A stretch of DNA of 9,326 nt from an uncultured Bacillota bacterium (GCA_937967955.1 CALBUB010000114.1:1-9326); one strand, 5' to 3'; numbered from the stretch's first letter, positions 1 through 7,181 are shown. Translations and numbers: made by a program. Notes: a model not told the origin generated them from the letters alone.

Positions 1-7
1 AAAAGCC

Positions 8-304
8 CTATTGCTTGCCTACTGCTTCCCCTAAATATGCCTCCTGAACTCTTGGATCCTTTAAAAGCTCTTTTCCAGTTCCCTCTAAAACTAGCTCCCC
101 TGTTTCCAACACATAAGCATAATCAGCTATCTCTAAAGCCTTCTTAGCATTCTGTTCTACTAAAAGGATTGTGTTACCTTGTTCATTTAAGGTCTTTATT
201 ATATTGAATACTTCATTTTGCCAGCTTCTTTCCTTTAGCCTTGGAAAAAGTTCGTTAATAAATTGTGTCCGAATGTTTTCTCTAATGTGAATATTGTTAT
301 AAGT
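8..304 (-). pseudogene. livF: livF remnant (branched-chain amino acid ABC transporter ATPase), start-less and internally deleted
   Basis: The reverse strand is open from an in-frame TAA at 305-307 to the TAG at 8-10, about 98 codons, with no ATG, GTG or TTG that could give a sensible start. The C-terminal half matches LivF: a segment reading NTILLVEQNAKKALEIADYA (H-loop region), then a tail with the typical LKDPRVQEAYLG ending. Just upstream is the LivF-like piece NELFPRLKERSWQ. It is joined in frame to NEVFNIIKTLNEQG near positions 216-222. In LivF about 40 residues lie between these two pieces, carrying the LSGGEQ signature, Walker B (LLLLDEPS) and the D-loop; all are absent here. The N-terminal Walker A and Q-loop are also absent. 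It cannot be a working ATPase. I infer decay after deletion; residual liv genes may lie to the left of the window. Confidence 0.8.
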
Positions 305-401
305 TTAAGGATATATATTATATATATTGTGTACGTTCCTATTAATATAGATATTTCATGGTTATGGTATTATTCCTAGTTTCTTCTAATAAAAGCGACT
401 A

Positions 402-430
402 TTGTTTGAAAAAATTAGAGGATTTATAAA
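402..430 (+). promoter_or_regulatory. candidate sigma-A-type promoter for the chemoreceptor gene
   Basis: TTGTTT at 402-407 and TATAAA at 425-430 are separated by 17 bp and lie about 67 bp upstream of the chemoreceptor start, in an AT-rich region. The match is reasonable, but such matches are common by chance in DNA this AT-rich. I saw no convincing flagellar sigma-D-type promoter. The rest of 305-496 holds only AT-rich, low-complexity DNA with no gene. Confidence 0.35.
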
Positions 431-496
431 AAAAATGTCTAATTAGTATAAAAAATACATATTTTTTATAAAGAATAATAAAGGGAGCTGAGTTCT

Positions 497-2551
497 ATGG
501 AGCAAAATAAGAAAAATACCAACGCTTTAAAGGTGGACAAGAGTTTAAGGGGAAGAATGATCGTTACTGCCACAGCTATACTTGTGGGGATAGTCTTAAT
601 TTTAGGCTTAATAAATTTGTACATAGTCCGTAGGGAACTTTTATCAACATACGATGAGCTACTACACCATAAGGCTGTTGATTCAGCTAAGATTGTAAGC
701 GAAGAGATTGAAGGCTATGTTACTTCCATTGAAACTCTTGGAAAATTAGAGCTGATTTCTAATCCAGAAATACCTGTTGAACAAAAACTAGATAACCTAC
801 AGATTGAAAAGGATAGATTCGATTTTTCCTATGTAGGTATAGCAGATTTACATGGAAATTTGGTCCTTAATGATGGGCAAAAGGCTAATATATATGAAAC
901 AGAATACTTCCTTAGGGCTAAAGCAGGGGAAACTTATTATTCTCAGCCTATGATAAATCCACTGACAAATAAGCTTGAAATAATAATTGCTGCTCCTTTA
1001 ATATATAAGGATATTGTACAAGGCACAGTAGTGGCCTTTAAATCGGCTAGTGAATTCTATCAGATTGCTCAAAATATTAAATTTGGTGATACAGGCCATG
1101 CCTTCATATTAGATGAAATTGCTGATATAATATCCCATCCTACTATTAGATCTGGTGCAACAACAAAGAGCACAGCAGCTAACTTTAGCGGCCTAAAGGA
1201 ATTAGTTGAAAAGGATTCTGTTGATAATGTTATAAAAATGGAAGAAGAAATTAAGAACAGGCAAATAGGAGTTGGAACTTATACAAGGGATGGGAAAACG
1301 ATTCATGTAGGCTTTGCCCCTATTGAATCTACCAATTGGACTTTGGTAGTTAGCATAGAGGAAGATGAAATACTGGCAGGAGTTAAGCCTTTAACCAAAA
1401 CCTTGTTGTATAGTTTAGGATTAGCCATAGTTGTAGCCTTTGTATTCTCCTTCCTATCTAGTAGGGGCATAACCCAATTAATAAAGAGGATTACAGAGTA
1501 TAGCTACAGGCTTTCACAGCTGGATTTCAGTAAAGATATAGATAAGAAAATCCTCTCAAGGAAAGATGAGTTAGGGGTTATGGGTAACTCTTTACAAATA
1601 GTAATCGATAATATGAGAAATTTTGCTAAAGAGGTACTCCAATCCTCACAACAAGTGGCTGCATCTTCCCAACAGCTGGCTGCCATATCAGAAGAATCTA
1701 CAGCAGCTATTACAAGTATTGCAGAAGCATCCCATAATATAGCTGAATCTTCTAAGCATCAGCACAGTGAGATAATGAATATAGCCGATTCTATAAAGGA
1801 AATATCTGATAAGGTAGATTATGTATCAGAGGAAGCAAAAGATACAGAATGCTTAAGCTCTGAAATATTGGAAAAAACAAAGATTGGTAAGGACAGAATA
1901 TTTGAGGCTATTTCACAGATGAACAATATCCAAAACAGTACTGAAATGGTAAGGAAGTCTTTAGAGGATATTAGTCAAAGTTCAAAGAAAATGGAGGAAA
2001 TGTTAAAGCTAATAGAGAATGTATCGGAAGAGACAAATCTATTGGCTTTAAATGCGGCCATAGAGGCTGCTAGAGCCGGAGAATATGGCCTAGGTTTTGC
2101 AGTAGTAGCCGATGAGATAAGGAAGCTGGCAGAAGAAACTAAAAAATCTGCTAAGGAAATTAGCGAAATAATTAAGGCTAATAATCTAGTAATAGAAAAC
2201 TCTAATGAAAAGATGGATTCTAATAATGAAGAAGTAAGACGAGGGGTAGAAACCGTATTCAATGCTAGTGAAATGTTTGGAGAAATTGCTGAATTAATTG
2301 AACAAATAGCCGGTAAAATCCAGCAAGTACTAGAAGCCATATTAAATGTGGAGGAACATATTGACTCCCTTGTTAACTCTGCCACTAGCATAGAAAAAAT
2401 GTCTCAGGATATATCCTTACAGATACAAAATTCATCTACTGCTACTGAAGAACAAATGGCTGCCATGGAAGAAATTACTTCTTCTACTGAAAGCTTAGCT
2501 GCCTTAGCTGACGACCTGCAAAGAATGTTAAGCAGCATTAAGGTTGAATAA
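497..2551 (+). CDS. methyl-accepting chemotaxis protein with dCache sensor, HAMP and signalling domains
   Basis: A 684-aa transmembrane chemoreceptor that senses a ligand outside the cell and controls CheA/CheW inside. The order is: a short basic cytoplasmic N-terminus (1-20), TM1 (about 21-44), an extracellular double-Cache sensor (about 45-300, with YFLRAKAGETYYSQP and an IIIAAPLIY strand typical of dCache_1), TM2 (about 302-322), HAMP (about 323-377), then a long helical signalling domain. The signalling hairpin tip is plain at residues 512-546, with core ETNLLALNAAIEAARAGE followed by GFAVVADEIRKLAEE. The methylation helices contain Glu/Gln pairs. There is no C-terminal CheR/CheB tether pentapeptide. 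The ATG is preceded by GGGAG (483-487) at 9-nt spacing. The gene stands alone and converges on the next gene at a shared terminator. The ligand is unknown; the classical amino-acid-binding dCache motif is not evident to me. Confidence 0.95.
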   Translation: MEQNKKNTNALKVDKSLRGRMIVTATAILVGIVLILGLINLYIVRRELLSTYDELLHHKAVDSAKIVSEEIEGYVTSIETLGKLELISNPEIPVEQKLDNLQIEKDRFDFSYVGIADLHGNLVLNDGQKANIYETEYFLRAKAGETYYSQPMINPLTNKLEIIIAAPLIYKDIVQGTVVAFKSASEFYQIAQNIKFGDTGHAFILDEIADIISHPTIRSGATTKSTAANFSGLKELVEKDSVDNVIKMEEEIKNRQIGVGTYTRDGKTIHVGFAPIESTNWTLVVSIEEDEILAGVKPLTKTLLYSLGLAIVVAFVFSFLSSRGITQLIKRITEYSYRLSQLDFSKDIDKKILSRKDELGVMGNSLQIVIDNMRNFAKEVLQSSQQVAASSQQLAAISEESTAAITSIAEASHNIAESSKHQHSEIMNIADSIKEISDKVDYVSEEAKDTECLSSEILEKTKIGKDRIFEAISQMNNIQNSTEMVRKSLEDISQSSKKMEEMLKLIENVSEETNLLALNAAIEAARAGEYGLGFAVVADEIRKLAEETKKSAKEISEIIKANNLVIENSNEKMDSNNEEVRRGVETVFNASEMFGEIAELIEQIAGKIQQVLEAILNVEEHIDSLVNSATSIEKMSQDISLQIQNSSTATEEQMAAMEEITSSTESLAALADDLQRMLSSIKVE

Positions 2552-2580
2552 TAAATAGGACAACAACCATCCCTGTACTA

Positions 2581-2620
2581 TAAAAGCTAGAGAGCTTAAA
2601 TTTTAGCTCTCTAGCTTTTA
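2581..2620. terminator. bidirectional rho-independent terminator between convergent genes
   Basis: A perfect 16-bp inverted repeat (TAAAAGCTAGAGAGCT at 2581-2596 and its complement at 2605-2620) encloses the 8-nt loop TAAATTTT. On the + strand the GC-containing core is followed by TTTTATCTTTTAT, and on the - strand by TTTTATAG, so it can stop both the chemoreceptor transcript and the P1-hydrolase transcript. It lies between the two stop codons. Confidence 0.9.
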
Positions 2621-2624
2621 TCTT

Positions 2625-3593
2625 TTATATACCCTTTAAAGCCTTGTAGGCTTTATACCCATGGAGGCTATCAGCACTTTTTATACCATTAGCAATAGCC
2701 CTTTCCATGACTGTAGCTGCAAGAAAGCCTACCACATTTATGTCTGCCTCTATTTTGCCTGTAGCCAAGGCAAATATAGTATCTCCATCAAATAGACTAT
2801 GGGCTGGCCTAATGGCCCTTCCATAACCATTATGGGCCATAGAGGCTATTTTATTCATCTGGGCTTTAGTAAATTTTCCATTGGTTACTACTGCCCCAAT
2901 GGTGGTGTTTCCACTAAATAGATTTTTGTTTTTATCATAAGCTTTGGCCATTTCTTCTTCCGTATTAATTATTTTTTCTCCCTTTTCATCTAACAGGCCA
3001 GCAATGGTCTTTCCTGTTTCAGTATCTATTATGTCTCCTAAGGCATTTACTGCTACTATGGCTCCTACTTGCAGCTTTCCTACTTGTAAGGCATAGGTGC
3101 CTAAACCTCCCTTCATGGCCCTAGAAGGACCTAAAAGCTTGCCTACAGTGGCACCAGTACCTGCCCCTACATTGCCATTGGGACATTGGTTCTTTTCTGC
3201 ATTTAAGCAAGCTTCATAGCCCATTTTAAAATCAGGCCTTACCTTATAATCTCCTATATCCAAATCGAAAAGGACTGCACTGCATACTATAGGAACTTTT
3301 GTAAGCTGCACATCAAAACCAATATTTCTCTCCTCTAAATACTTCATAACTCCAGAGGCTGCATCAAGGCCAAAGGCACTTCCCCCAGCTAATACTACTG
3401 CATGGATCCTATCTACTAGGTTTTCTGGTTTTAGTAAATCTGTCTCCCTAGTGCCAGGTGCCCCTCCCCTTACATCTACTCCTCCAATGGCACCTTCTGG
3501 GCACAATATTACAGTGCAGCCGGTAGCAGCTTCTAAATCCTGAGCATGTCCAACCTTTATACCTTCTATATCTGTAAACTTTATTTCTTTCAT
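2625..3593 (-). CDS. P1-family (S58, DmpA/NylC-like) self-processing N-terminal-nucleophile hydrolase
   Basis: A 322-aa member of the P1/DmpA peptidase family (DOM fold), usually a cytoplasmic aminopeptidase or amide hydrolase that cuts itself into alpha and beta chains. Visible hallmarks are GVDVRGGAPGTRETDLL (38-54), LAGGSAFGLDAASGVMKYLE (68-87), PIVCSAVLFDL (101-111), GNVGAGTGATVGK (140-152) and SGNTTIGAVVTN (227-238). Autocleavage is predicted between Asn229 and Thr230, making Thr230 the nucleophile. Asp269 and Asp271 in the FDGDTIFALATG segment sit 39 and 41 residues later, the same spacing I recall for Thr267/Asp306/Asp308 of the nylon-oligomer hydrolase NylC. The start is supported by AGGAGG (3600-3605) 6 nt before the ATG. 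It follows the transposase-like gene by 53 nt with no clear terminator, so co-transcription is possible. The substrate cannot be read from sequence; DmpA-like, beta-peptidyl and amide hydrolases are all in this family. Confidence 0.9.
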   Translation of the reverse strand: MKEIKFTDIEGIKVGHAQDLEAATGCTVILCPEGAIGGVDVRGGAPGTRETDLLKPENLVDRIHAVVLAGGSAFGLDAASGVMKYLEERNIGFDVQLTKVPIVCSAVLFDLDIGDYKVRPDFKMGYEACLNAEKNQCPNGNVGAGTGATVGKLLGPSRAMKGGLGTYALQVGKLQVGAIVAVNALGDIIDTETGKTIAGLLDEKGEKIINTEEEMAKAYDKNKNLFSGNTTIGAVVTNGKFTKAQMNKIASMAHNGYGRAIRPAHSLFDGDTIFALATGKIEADINVVGFLAATVMERAIANGIKSADSLHGYKAYKALKGI

Positions 3594-3646
3594 AAGCCAC
3601 CTCCTATTATGATTATTTTAATATAGCTTAAAGCTGTTTTAGTTAA

Positions 3647-4486
3647 TTATTTATTCTGCATCAATAAACCCCTTGCTGCTGCGCCAGTTATACCTATGTA
3701 TTCCCCAATTTCCTTATAGGTGTATCCTTCCCTTCTTCCTAGAGAAATATATTCAACCTTATACTTGGTCAGATACCTTTCCCTAGAGCCCTTTTTTATA
3801 AGCTTAAATTCTGCTTCCGTAGGGCAGGACTTTCTTAATAACACCTCTAGGCTTGTCCTATTTTTCCCCTCCATTCTCCTAATAAACTCCCCTGTTCCTA
3901 TAATAAAACTATTTTCACACATGTGTTTTATAAACTCCCAATTTTTCTCTTCCTTCTCCATGTACTCTATATACTTTTCTATGGCTTCAAGCCTATTAGG
4001 TGAAAACATGCTTAATACCTGCTCTATGTTGACTACACTTTCCATATTCACCCTATAGAAGGCATCACTACTCCATTTGTATTCTTCCATTGTTGCACAC
4101 AAGCCTATTTCAACAGGATATCTATGGATGTACTTTATAATTGGTAGTATAAATCTCTCATCCTGAACTAAAATAGATTTATACCTTTTTTGGAAGACTG
4201 GCCCTGTCCTATTTAACTTTTTATTGTAGTAGTTAGCATATTTAAAATTTACATAGTGCATTACACTACTTATAGGAATATTCAATGTTTGTAAAAGTAA
4301 TTGGTAGCAATTATCCATTATCACATAGGCAAATATTTTAAAATCCTTATTTTCCTTGGCCTCATTTATTAACTCTAATAAATAGGCTTTGTCTTCATCT
4401 TTAAAAAAGGGCCTATCCCCTTCCTTTCCCCTTTGGTTTATATAATATATGGCTCCATAATATTGGATCCTGTTTTTTCTTCCCAT
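3647..4486 (-). CDS. Y1/REP-associated tyrosine transposase-like protein with lost catalytic residues and a C-terminal helix-turn-helix
   Basis: A 279-aa protein related to the IS200-like/REP-associated tyrosine transposase family. Family marks are the N-terminal YYINQRGKEGDRPFFKDEDK, the hydrophobic strand FAYVIMDN (52-59), GPVFQKRYKSILVQDE (95-110) and IIKYIHRYPVEIGL (116-129). The position of the catalytic HUH motif, normally His-x-His as in NHxHLL, reads NCYQLLL here (Cys60-Tyr61-Gln62). The usual active-site Tyr about 52 residues later is Phe112. The C-terminus has a likely HTH (about 248-275, GYTYKEIGEYIGITGAAARG) like those fused to many clostridial relatives. The frame is intact, with AGGAGG (4493-4498) 6 nt before the ATG. 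No flanking inverted repeats or target duplications were seen. It is likely DNA-binding but not a competent transposase; a domesticated regulator is an inference. The P1 hydrolase lies 53 nt downstream. Confidence 0.8.
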   Translation of the reverse strand: MGRKNRIQYYGAIYYINQRGKEGDRPFFKDEDKAYLLELINEAKENKDFKIFAYVIMDNCYQLLLQTLNIPISSVMHYVNFKYANYYNKKLNRTGPVFQKRYKSILVQDERFILPIIKYIHRYPVEIGLCATMEEYKWSSDAFYRVNMESVVNIEQVLSMFSPNRLEAIEKYIEYMEKEEKNWEFIKHMCENSFIIGTGEFIRRMEGKNRTSLEVLLRKSCPTEAEFKLIKKGSRERYLTKYKVEYISLGRREGYTYKEIGEYIGITGAAARGLLMQNK

Positions 4487-4544
4487 ACTACCCCTCCTTT
4501 GTAATTATTTCTATGTATTTTATTTTTTTCCTTCCTTTCTAGGT

Positions 4545-4584
4545 ATGAAATAAGCTACAAGGCTTAGCCTTGTAGCTATTTCAT
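4545..4584 (-). terminator. stem-loop terminator overlapping the ftcD stop codon
   Basis: An inverted repeat pairs 4567-4584 with 4545-4563 around a 3-nt loop (TAA on the transcribed strand), with a single bulged base. The GC-richer core AGCTACAAGGC / GCCTTGTAGCT is followed on the - strand by TTATTTCAT, a weak U-rich tail. The last two codons and the TAG stop of ftcD lie in the first arm. The tail is imperfect, so some read-through into the transposase-like gene is possible. Confidence 0.65.
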
Positions 4585-5499
4585 AAGATGGGTCTCTAGT
4601 ATCTGCTCCTTTCTAAGCCCCTCTAAGCCTAAATAGTACTCTAAATTGTTCAACAGATAATCTAATTTTACTGGACCTACTATTTCTGAGCCAGTAACAG
4701 CTACTCCGTACCTACTAGCTTCCCTCTTGATAAATTCAAAAACTCTATATAAGGGAGTTTTGCTGCAGTCAAACATATTCATGGAAACTACTACCCCATC
4801 CCTTTCAGGGAATTTAATTCCTACGGCCCTAACTGTAGAAAAGCCTCCACTTGGTCCTCTTACAGCTTTTGCAATCTTCTTAGCAATACTTAAATCTTCT
4901 GTTGCTAAGAATACATTATAGGCTGTTAGTCCTTCTGTATCTGCACTTACAATGGTAGCACCCCATTTTTCACTTAACTTTCCATCTACAGATAAATCTG
5001 GCTTCCTCTTTTCATAGTCAGGATGGTCTTTATCTTCCAGTAATTTTTTCAAGCCTTCATATTGGCCTTCTCTTATAAAGGAGATGCTCTTTTTCTCCTC
5101 TGTTCTTGCATTTTGGCCAGAGAAGTAAATTGGCACCTTATATTTATTAAATAGCTCCTCGCCTATTTCTTCTGCTAATTGTATACATTCTTCAAGGCTT
5201 ATGTTCATAAGCGGGAAGATAGGTATGGTATCCTGGGAGCCAATCCTTGGATGGGTTCCCTTTTGGACCCTCATATCAATTAATTCATAGGCTTTACCTG
5301 CCATATTGATTAGGGCCTTTTTAAGTGGTTCAGGCTCTCCAATGATAGTTAGAACAGTCCTGTTGAAATCGTATTCTGGCTCTACACTGACCAAAGTAAC
5401 CCCTTCAACCTTCCTTACTTCATCGGCAACAGCCTCTATTACCTCTTTCCTTCTACCTTCGCTAAAATTTGGAACAGCCAATATGTATTTTTTCTCCAC
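4576..5499 (-). CDS. ftcD: glutamate formimidoyltransferase (FtcD), single-domain form; formiminoglycine is a possible alternative substrate
   Basis: A 307-aa cytoplasmic enzyme that transfers a formimino group from an N-formimino amino acid to tetrahydrofolate. It matches the formiminotransferase N- and C-subdomains only; the cyclodeaminase domain of the mammalian fusion is absent, as is usual in bacteria. Visible motifs: VPNFSEGRR (9-17), DFNRTVLTIIG (44-54), KGTHPRIGSQDTIPIFPL (80-97) with the presumed catalytic His83 (mammalian His82), RKPDL, SMNMFD and TGSEIVGPV. Residue 45 is Phe where many relatives have His (DHNR), a mild oddity. The start is GTG at 5497-5499, chosen because AGGGGGG lies 6 nt upstream. 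No hut genes lie in the window; instead the gene follows the yqeB-xdhC-yqeC unit across a terminator. This context suits purine fermentation, where formiminoglycine is the donor; that reading is inference. Confidence 0.93.
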   Translation of the reverse strand: MEKKYILAVPNFSEGRRKEVIEAVADEVRKVEGVTLVSVEPEYDFNRTVLTIIGEPEPLKKALINMAGKAYELIDMRVQKGTHPRIGSQDTIPIFPLMNISLEECIQLAEEIGEELFNKYKVPIYFSGQNARTEEKKSISFIREGQYEGLKKLLEDKDHPDYEKRKPDLSVDGKLSEKWGATIVSADTEGLTAYNVFLATEDLSIAKKIAKAVRGPSGGFSTVRAVGIKFPERDGVVVSMNMFDCSKTPLYRVFEFIKREASRYGVAVTGSEIVGPVKLDYLLNNLEYYLGLEGLRKEQILETHLMK

Positions 5500-5505
5500 A
5501 GTTAT

Positions 5506-5512
5506 CCCCCCT
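5506..5512 (-). promoter_or_regulatory. ribosome binding site that fixes the GTG start of ftcD
   Basis: AGGGGGG on the - strand lies 6 nt upstream of the GTG at 5497-5499. No ATG in the same frame has comparable support, and the GTG start gives the family-standard N-terminus just before VPNFSEG. Confidence 0.75.
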
Positions 5513-5606
5513 GTTGTTGTAGTACAAATATATTAACAGATAAATTAAACTTTTACATTGTGTACTCTCTATAAATTTATTAGATACAAGCCTAATTTAT
5601 TACACA

Positions 5607-5637
5607 AAAAACTCCTAACCTAAGGTTAAGAGTTTTT
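5607..5637 (-). terminator. rho-independent terminator of the yqeB-xdhC-yqeC unit
   Basis: On the - strand, AAAAACTCTTAACC pairs with GGTTAGGAGTTTTT around a TTA loop: 14 bp with one G-U pair, ending in a run of six T. The TAA stop of yqeC (5636-5638) overlaps the first arm. It separates the accessory-protein unit from ftcD, so ftcD probably has its own promoter in 5513-5606, though I could not identify a convincing one there. Confidence 0.85.
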
Positions 5638-6352
5638 ACTTATAAAATTTATTACTCATTACATCCCCAACTAAAGCTATCCCCTTAAAACCTTCCTTGT
5701 ATATTTTTTTTATTATTTTTATTCCTTGATCTATTAAATTCTTTTCTCTTGCTTTATTTAATAGCAAAACTCTTCTTCCTCTAGAACTTTTAAATAGGCC
5801 TTTATTGTCTAATATTAATTTAACTACCATATTCTCATCAACTACATCATCTAAATGGGCTCCTATAATTTCTGCAAACTTCTCTGGCCGATGGACTATA
5901 TCTTTTATCTGCCTTCCTAAACAATCTAGTCCTATTAAACCTATAGTCCTTGTGCTACAGCTAGGTATCACCGGCTCATAATAGGCATAGGCCTTAATAG
6001 GCTTCCTTTTTGAACCATCAGCTTCAATTAGAATAAAATCAAACAATTGCTTTTTTGCTATTCCATCTATTATAGCTGGTGAAGGGCCTAATAGCTTCCC
6101 AGCCTTTACCCTATGGCCTAAAATTGTAATTGTTCCAGCTGCTGGTAGAAAGTCATCTATAGCCCCTAAAAAATAATAATCGTAACTTTCCTCTTCTGGC
6201 TCATATATGGCAGTAGTGGTAGTAAGAAGGACCCTTTTATTTAAAGCCTTCAACTCCTTAGCCAGTTTAAATATTGTAGTAGTCTTTCCTCCCCCACCTA
6301 CAAAGGAAACTATATCTCCTTCCTTTAAGTCTAAGGCCTTCCAGACTTCCAA
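5636..6352 (-). CDS. yqeC: YqeC, putative selenium-dependent molybdenum hydroxylase accessory protein (P-loop)
   Basis: A 238-aa protein of the YqeC family, linked to maturation of selenium-dependent molybdenum hydroxylases; its biochemical reaction is not established. A P-loop lies at residues 16-25 (SFVGGGGKTT, with Lys23), followed by a VLLTTTTAIYEPE strand. The conserved FILIEADGSKRKPIKA (106-121) and EPVIP (126-130) are typical of the family. A later DIVHRPEKFAEIIGAHLDDVV segment also matches. The start is TTG (6350-6352), supported by AAGGTGAG 4 nt upstream. That site overlaps the end of xdhC, whose stop codon is only 5 nt before this start, so translation is probably coupled. It is the last gene of the three-gene unit. 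Confidence 0.9.
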   Translation of the reverse strand: MEVWKALDLKEGDIVSFVGGGGKTTTIFKLAKELKALNKRVLLTTTTAIYEPEEESYDYYFLGAIDDFLPAAGTITILGHRVKAGKLLGPSPAIIDGIAKKQLFDFILIEADGSKRKPIKAYAYYEPVIPSCSTRTIGLIGLDCLGRQIKDIVHRPEKFAEIIGAHLDDVVDENMVVKLILDNKGLFKSSRGRRVLLLNKAREKNLIDQGIKIIKKIYKEGFKGIALVGDVMSNKFYK

Positions 6353-6356
6353 TTAG

Positions 6357-6364
6357 CTCACCTT
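6357..6364 (-). promoter_or_regulatory. ribosome binding site of yqeC inside the xdhC stop region
   Basis: AAGGTGAG on the - strand spans the last codons and TGA stop of xdhC and lies 4 nt upstream of the TTG start of yqeC. This decides the TTG start and points to translational coupling. Confidence 0.7.
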
Positions 6365-7173
6365 TTCATATGGAGGGCTTCCCTATTAAATTTTACTGCC
6401 TGGACCTCTGCCATTATGGATAAGGCTATTTCCTTTGGTGTCTCCCCTCCTATATCAAGGCCTATGGGAGCATATATTTTAGATAGGGCTTCTTCTTTAT
6501 AGCCTTTTTTAAGTAAATTTTCAAAGGAGCTTTTCACCTTATTTTTACTTCCTATCATACCTATATATTTAGCATTAGTGCCTATAACAGCCTCCAAGGC
6601 CTTTTCATCATGGGCATGGCTGTAAGTGGCTATAATTATATATGTATTAGAGTCTATATCCATCTTTTTAAGGCTTTCTACCATATCTCCCAATATTAAA
6701 TCTACATCTGGTGGAAAAGCCTGAGGGGTAAGTGTTTCTTCCCTATCGTCTAGGACTGAAACTAAGTAGCCTAAAAATGAAGCCAATTTAGCTAAGCTTT
6801 GTCCTACATGGCCACCTCCAACTATTATAAGCCTTTCTTTAGAAGGATAAACTTTTATAAATAAGCTTACCTTTCCTCCACAGGTAGCGGGCAGGAATAC
6901 TTCCTCTTCAGCTTCTTTAGGCAGGCCTAAACTATAATCTAGTACTTGGCTTTTATTTTCTTCTATACATTTGACAGCATCCTTTATAGCCCTTACTTCC
7001 AACATGCCTCCCCCAATGGTACCGGCCAATAAGTTGCCCTCTTTATCTACTAGCATACTAGCTCCTATTTCCCTCGGAGTAGAACCTTCTGCCTTGATTA
7101 TGGTTACTGTTGCAACAGGTAGGTTTTTCTCTAAAGCTTCCATAAGTTTATATAGTACTTTCTTATCCTGCAT
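6358..7173 (-). CDS. xdhC: XdhC/CoxI family molybdenum-hydroxylase maturation protein
   Basis: A 271-aa XdhC-family protein. Known members bind molybdenum cofactor and assist insertion of the sulfurated cofactor into xanthine dehydrogenase-type enzymes. The N-terminal XdhC/CoxI domain shows GSTPRE (30-35), GTIGGGMLE (51-59) and ATCGG (96-100, with the conserved Cys). The C-terminal Rossmann domain shows LIIVGGGHVGQSLAKL (115-130), VLDDRE (140-145), TYSHAHDEKAL (183-193), YIGMIGSKNK (203-212) and PIGLDIGGETPKEIALS (236-252). I chose the ATG at 7171-7173 because GGGGG (7182-7186) is 8 nt upstream. The ATG at 7177-7179, which adds Met-Asn, is only 2 nt from that site. The gene lies 15 nt after yqeB and just before yqeC. 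No xanthine dehydrogenase subunit gene is in the window, so its client enzyme is unseen. Confidence 0.93.
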   Translation of the reverse strand: MQDKKVLYKLMEALEKNLPVATVTIIKAEGSTPREIGASMLVDKEGNLLAGTIGGGMLEVRAIKDAVKCIEENKSQVLDYSLGLPKEAEEEVFLPATCGGKVSLFIKVYPSKERLIIVGGGHVGQSLAKLASFLGYLVSVLDDREETLTPQAFPPDVDLILGDMVESLKKMDIDSNTYIIIATYSHAHDEKALEAVIGTNAKYIGMIGSKNKVKSSFENLLKKGYKEEALSKIYAPIGLDIGGETPKEIALSIMAEVQAVKFNREALHMKR

Positions 7174-7181
7174 ATTCATAT

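Noticed and set aside
311..327. ATATATATTATATATAT palindrome-like run upstream of the chemoreceptor
   Set aside because: It is a simple AT repeat in AT-rich intergenic DNA, with no GC core or neighbouring element to give it a role.
1975..2391. Open frame on the - strand inside the chemoreceptor gene
   Set aside because: It is antisense to the highly conserved signalling domain, has a low-complexity Ser/Ile/Leu-rich product and no SD; it reflects the codon bias of the real gene.
3627..3637. AGCTTAAAGCT palindrome between the transposase-like gene and the P1 hydrolase
   Set aside because: The arms are too short and there is no adequate loop or T-run for a terminator; it is not repeated at the other end of the transposase-like gene, so it is not a terminal repeat.
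3720..4058. Open frame on the + strand opposite the transposase-like gene
   Set aside because: There is no recognisable product; it is Ser/Leu/Phe-rich, as expected for the complement of an AT-rich coding gene.
3647..4486. A complete insertion sequence around the transposase-like gene
   Set aside because: No terminal hairpins, inverted repeats, target duplication or companion tnpB were found, and the catalytic residues are lost.
326..5565. ATTGTGTAC shared by two intergenic regions (326-334 and 5557-5565)
   Set aside because: A 9-bp AT-rich match occurring twice in 9 kb is not enough for a regulator-site claim, and the flanks do not match.
5513..5606. Promoter or riboswitch upstream of ftcD
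   Set aside because: Only weak hexamer matches with poor spacing were found, and the roughly 90 nt show no structured, GC-containing aptamer-like fold.
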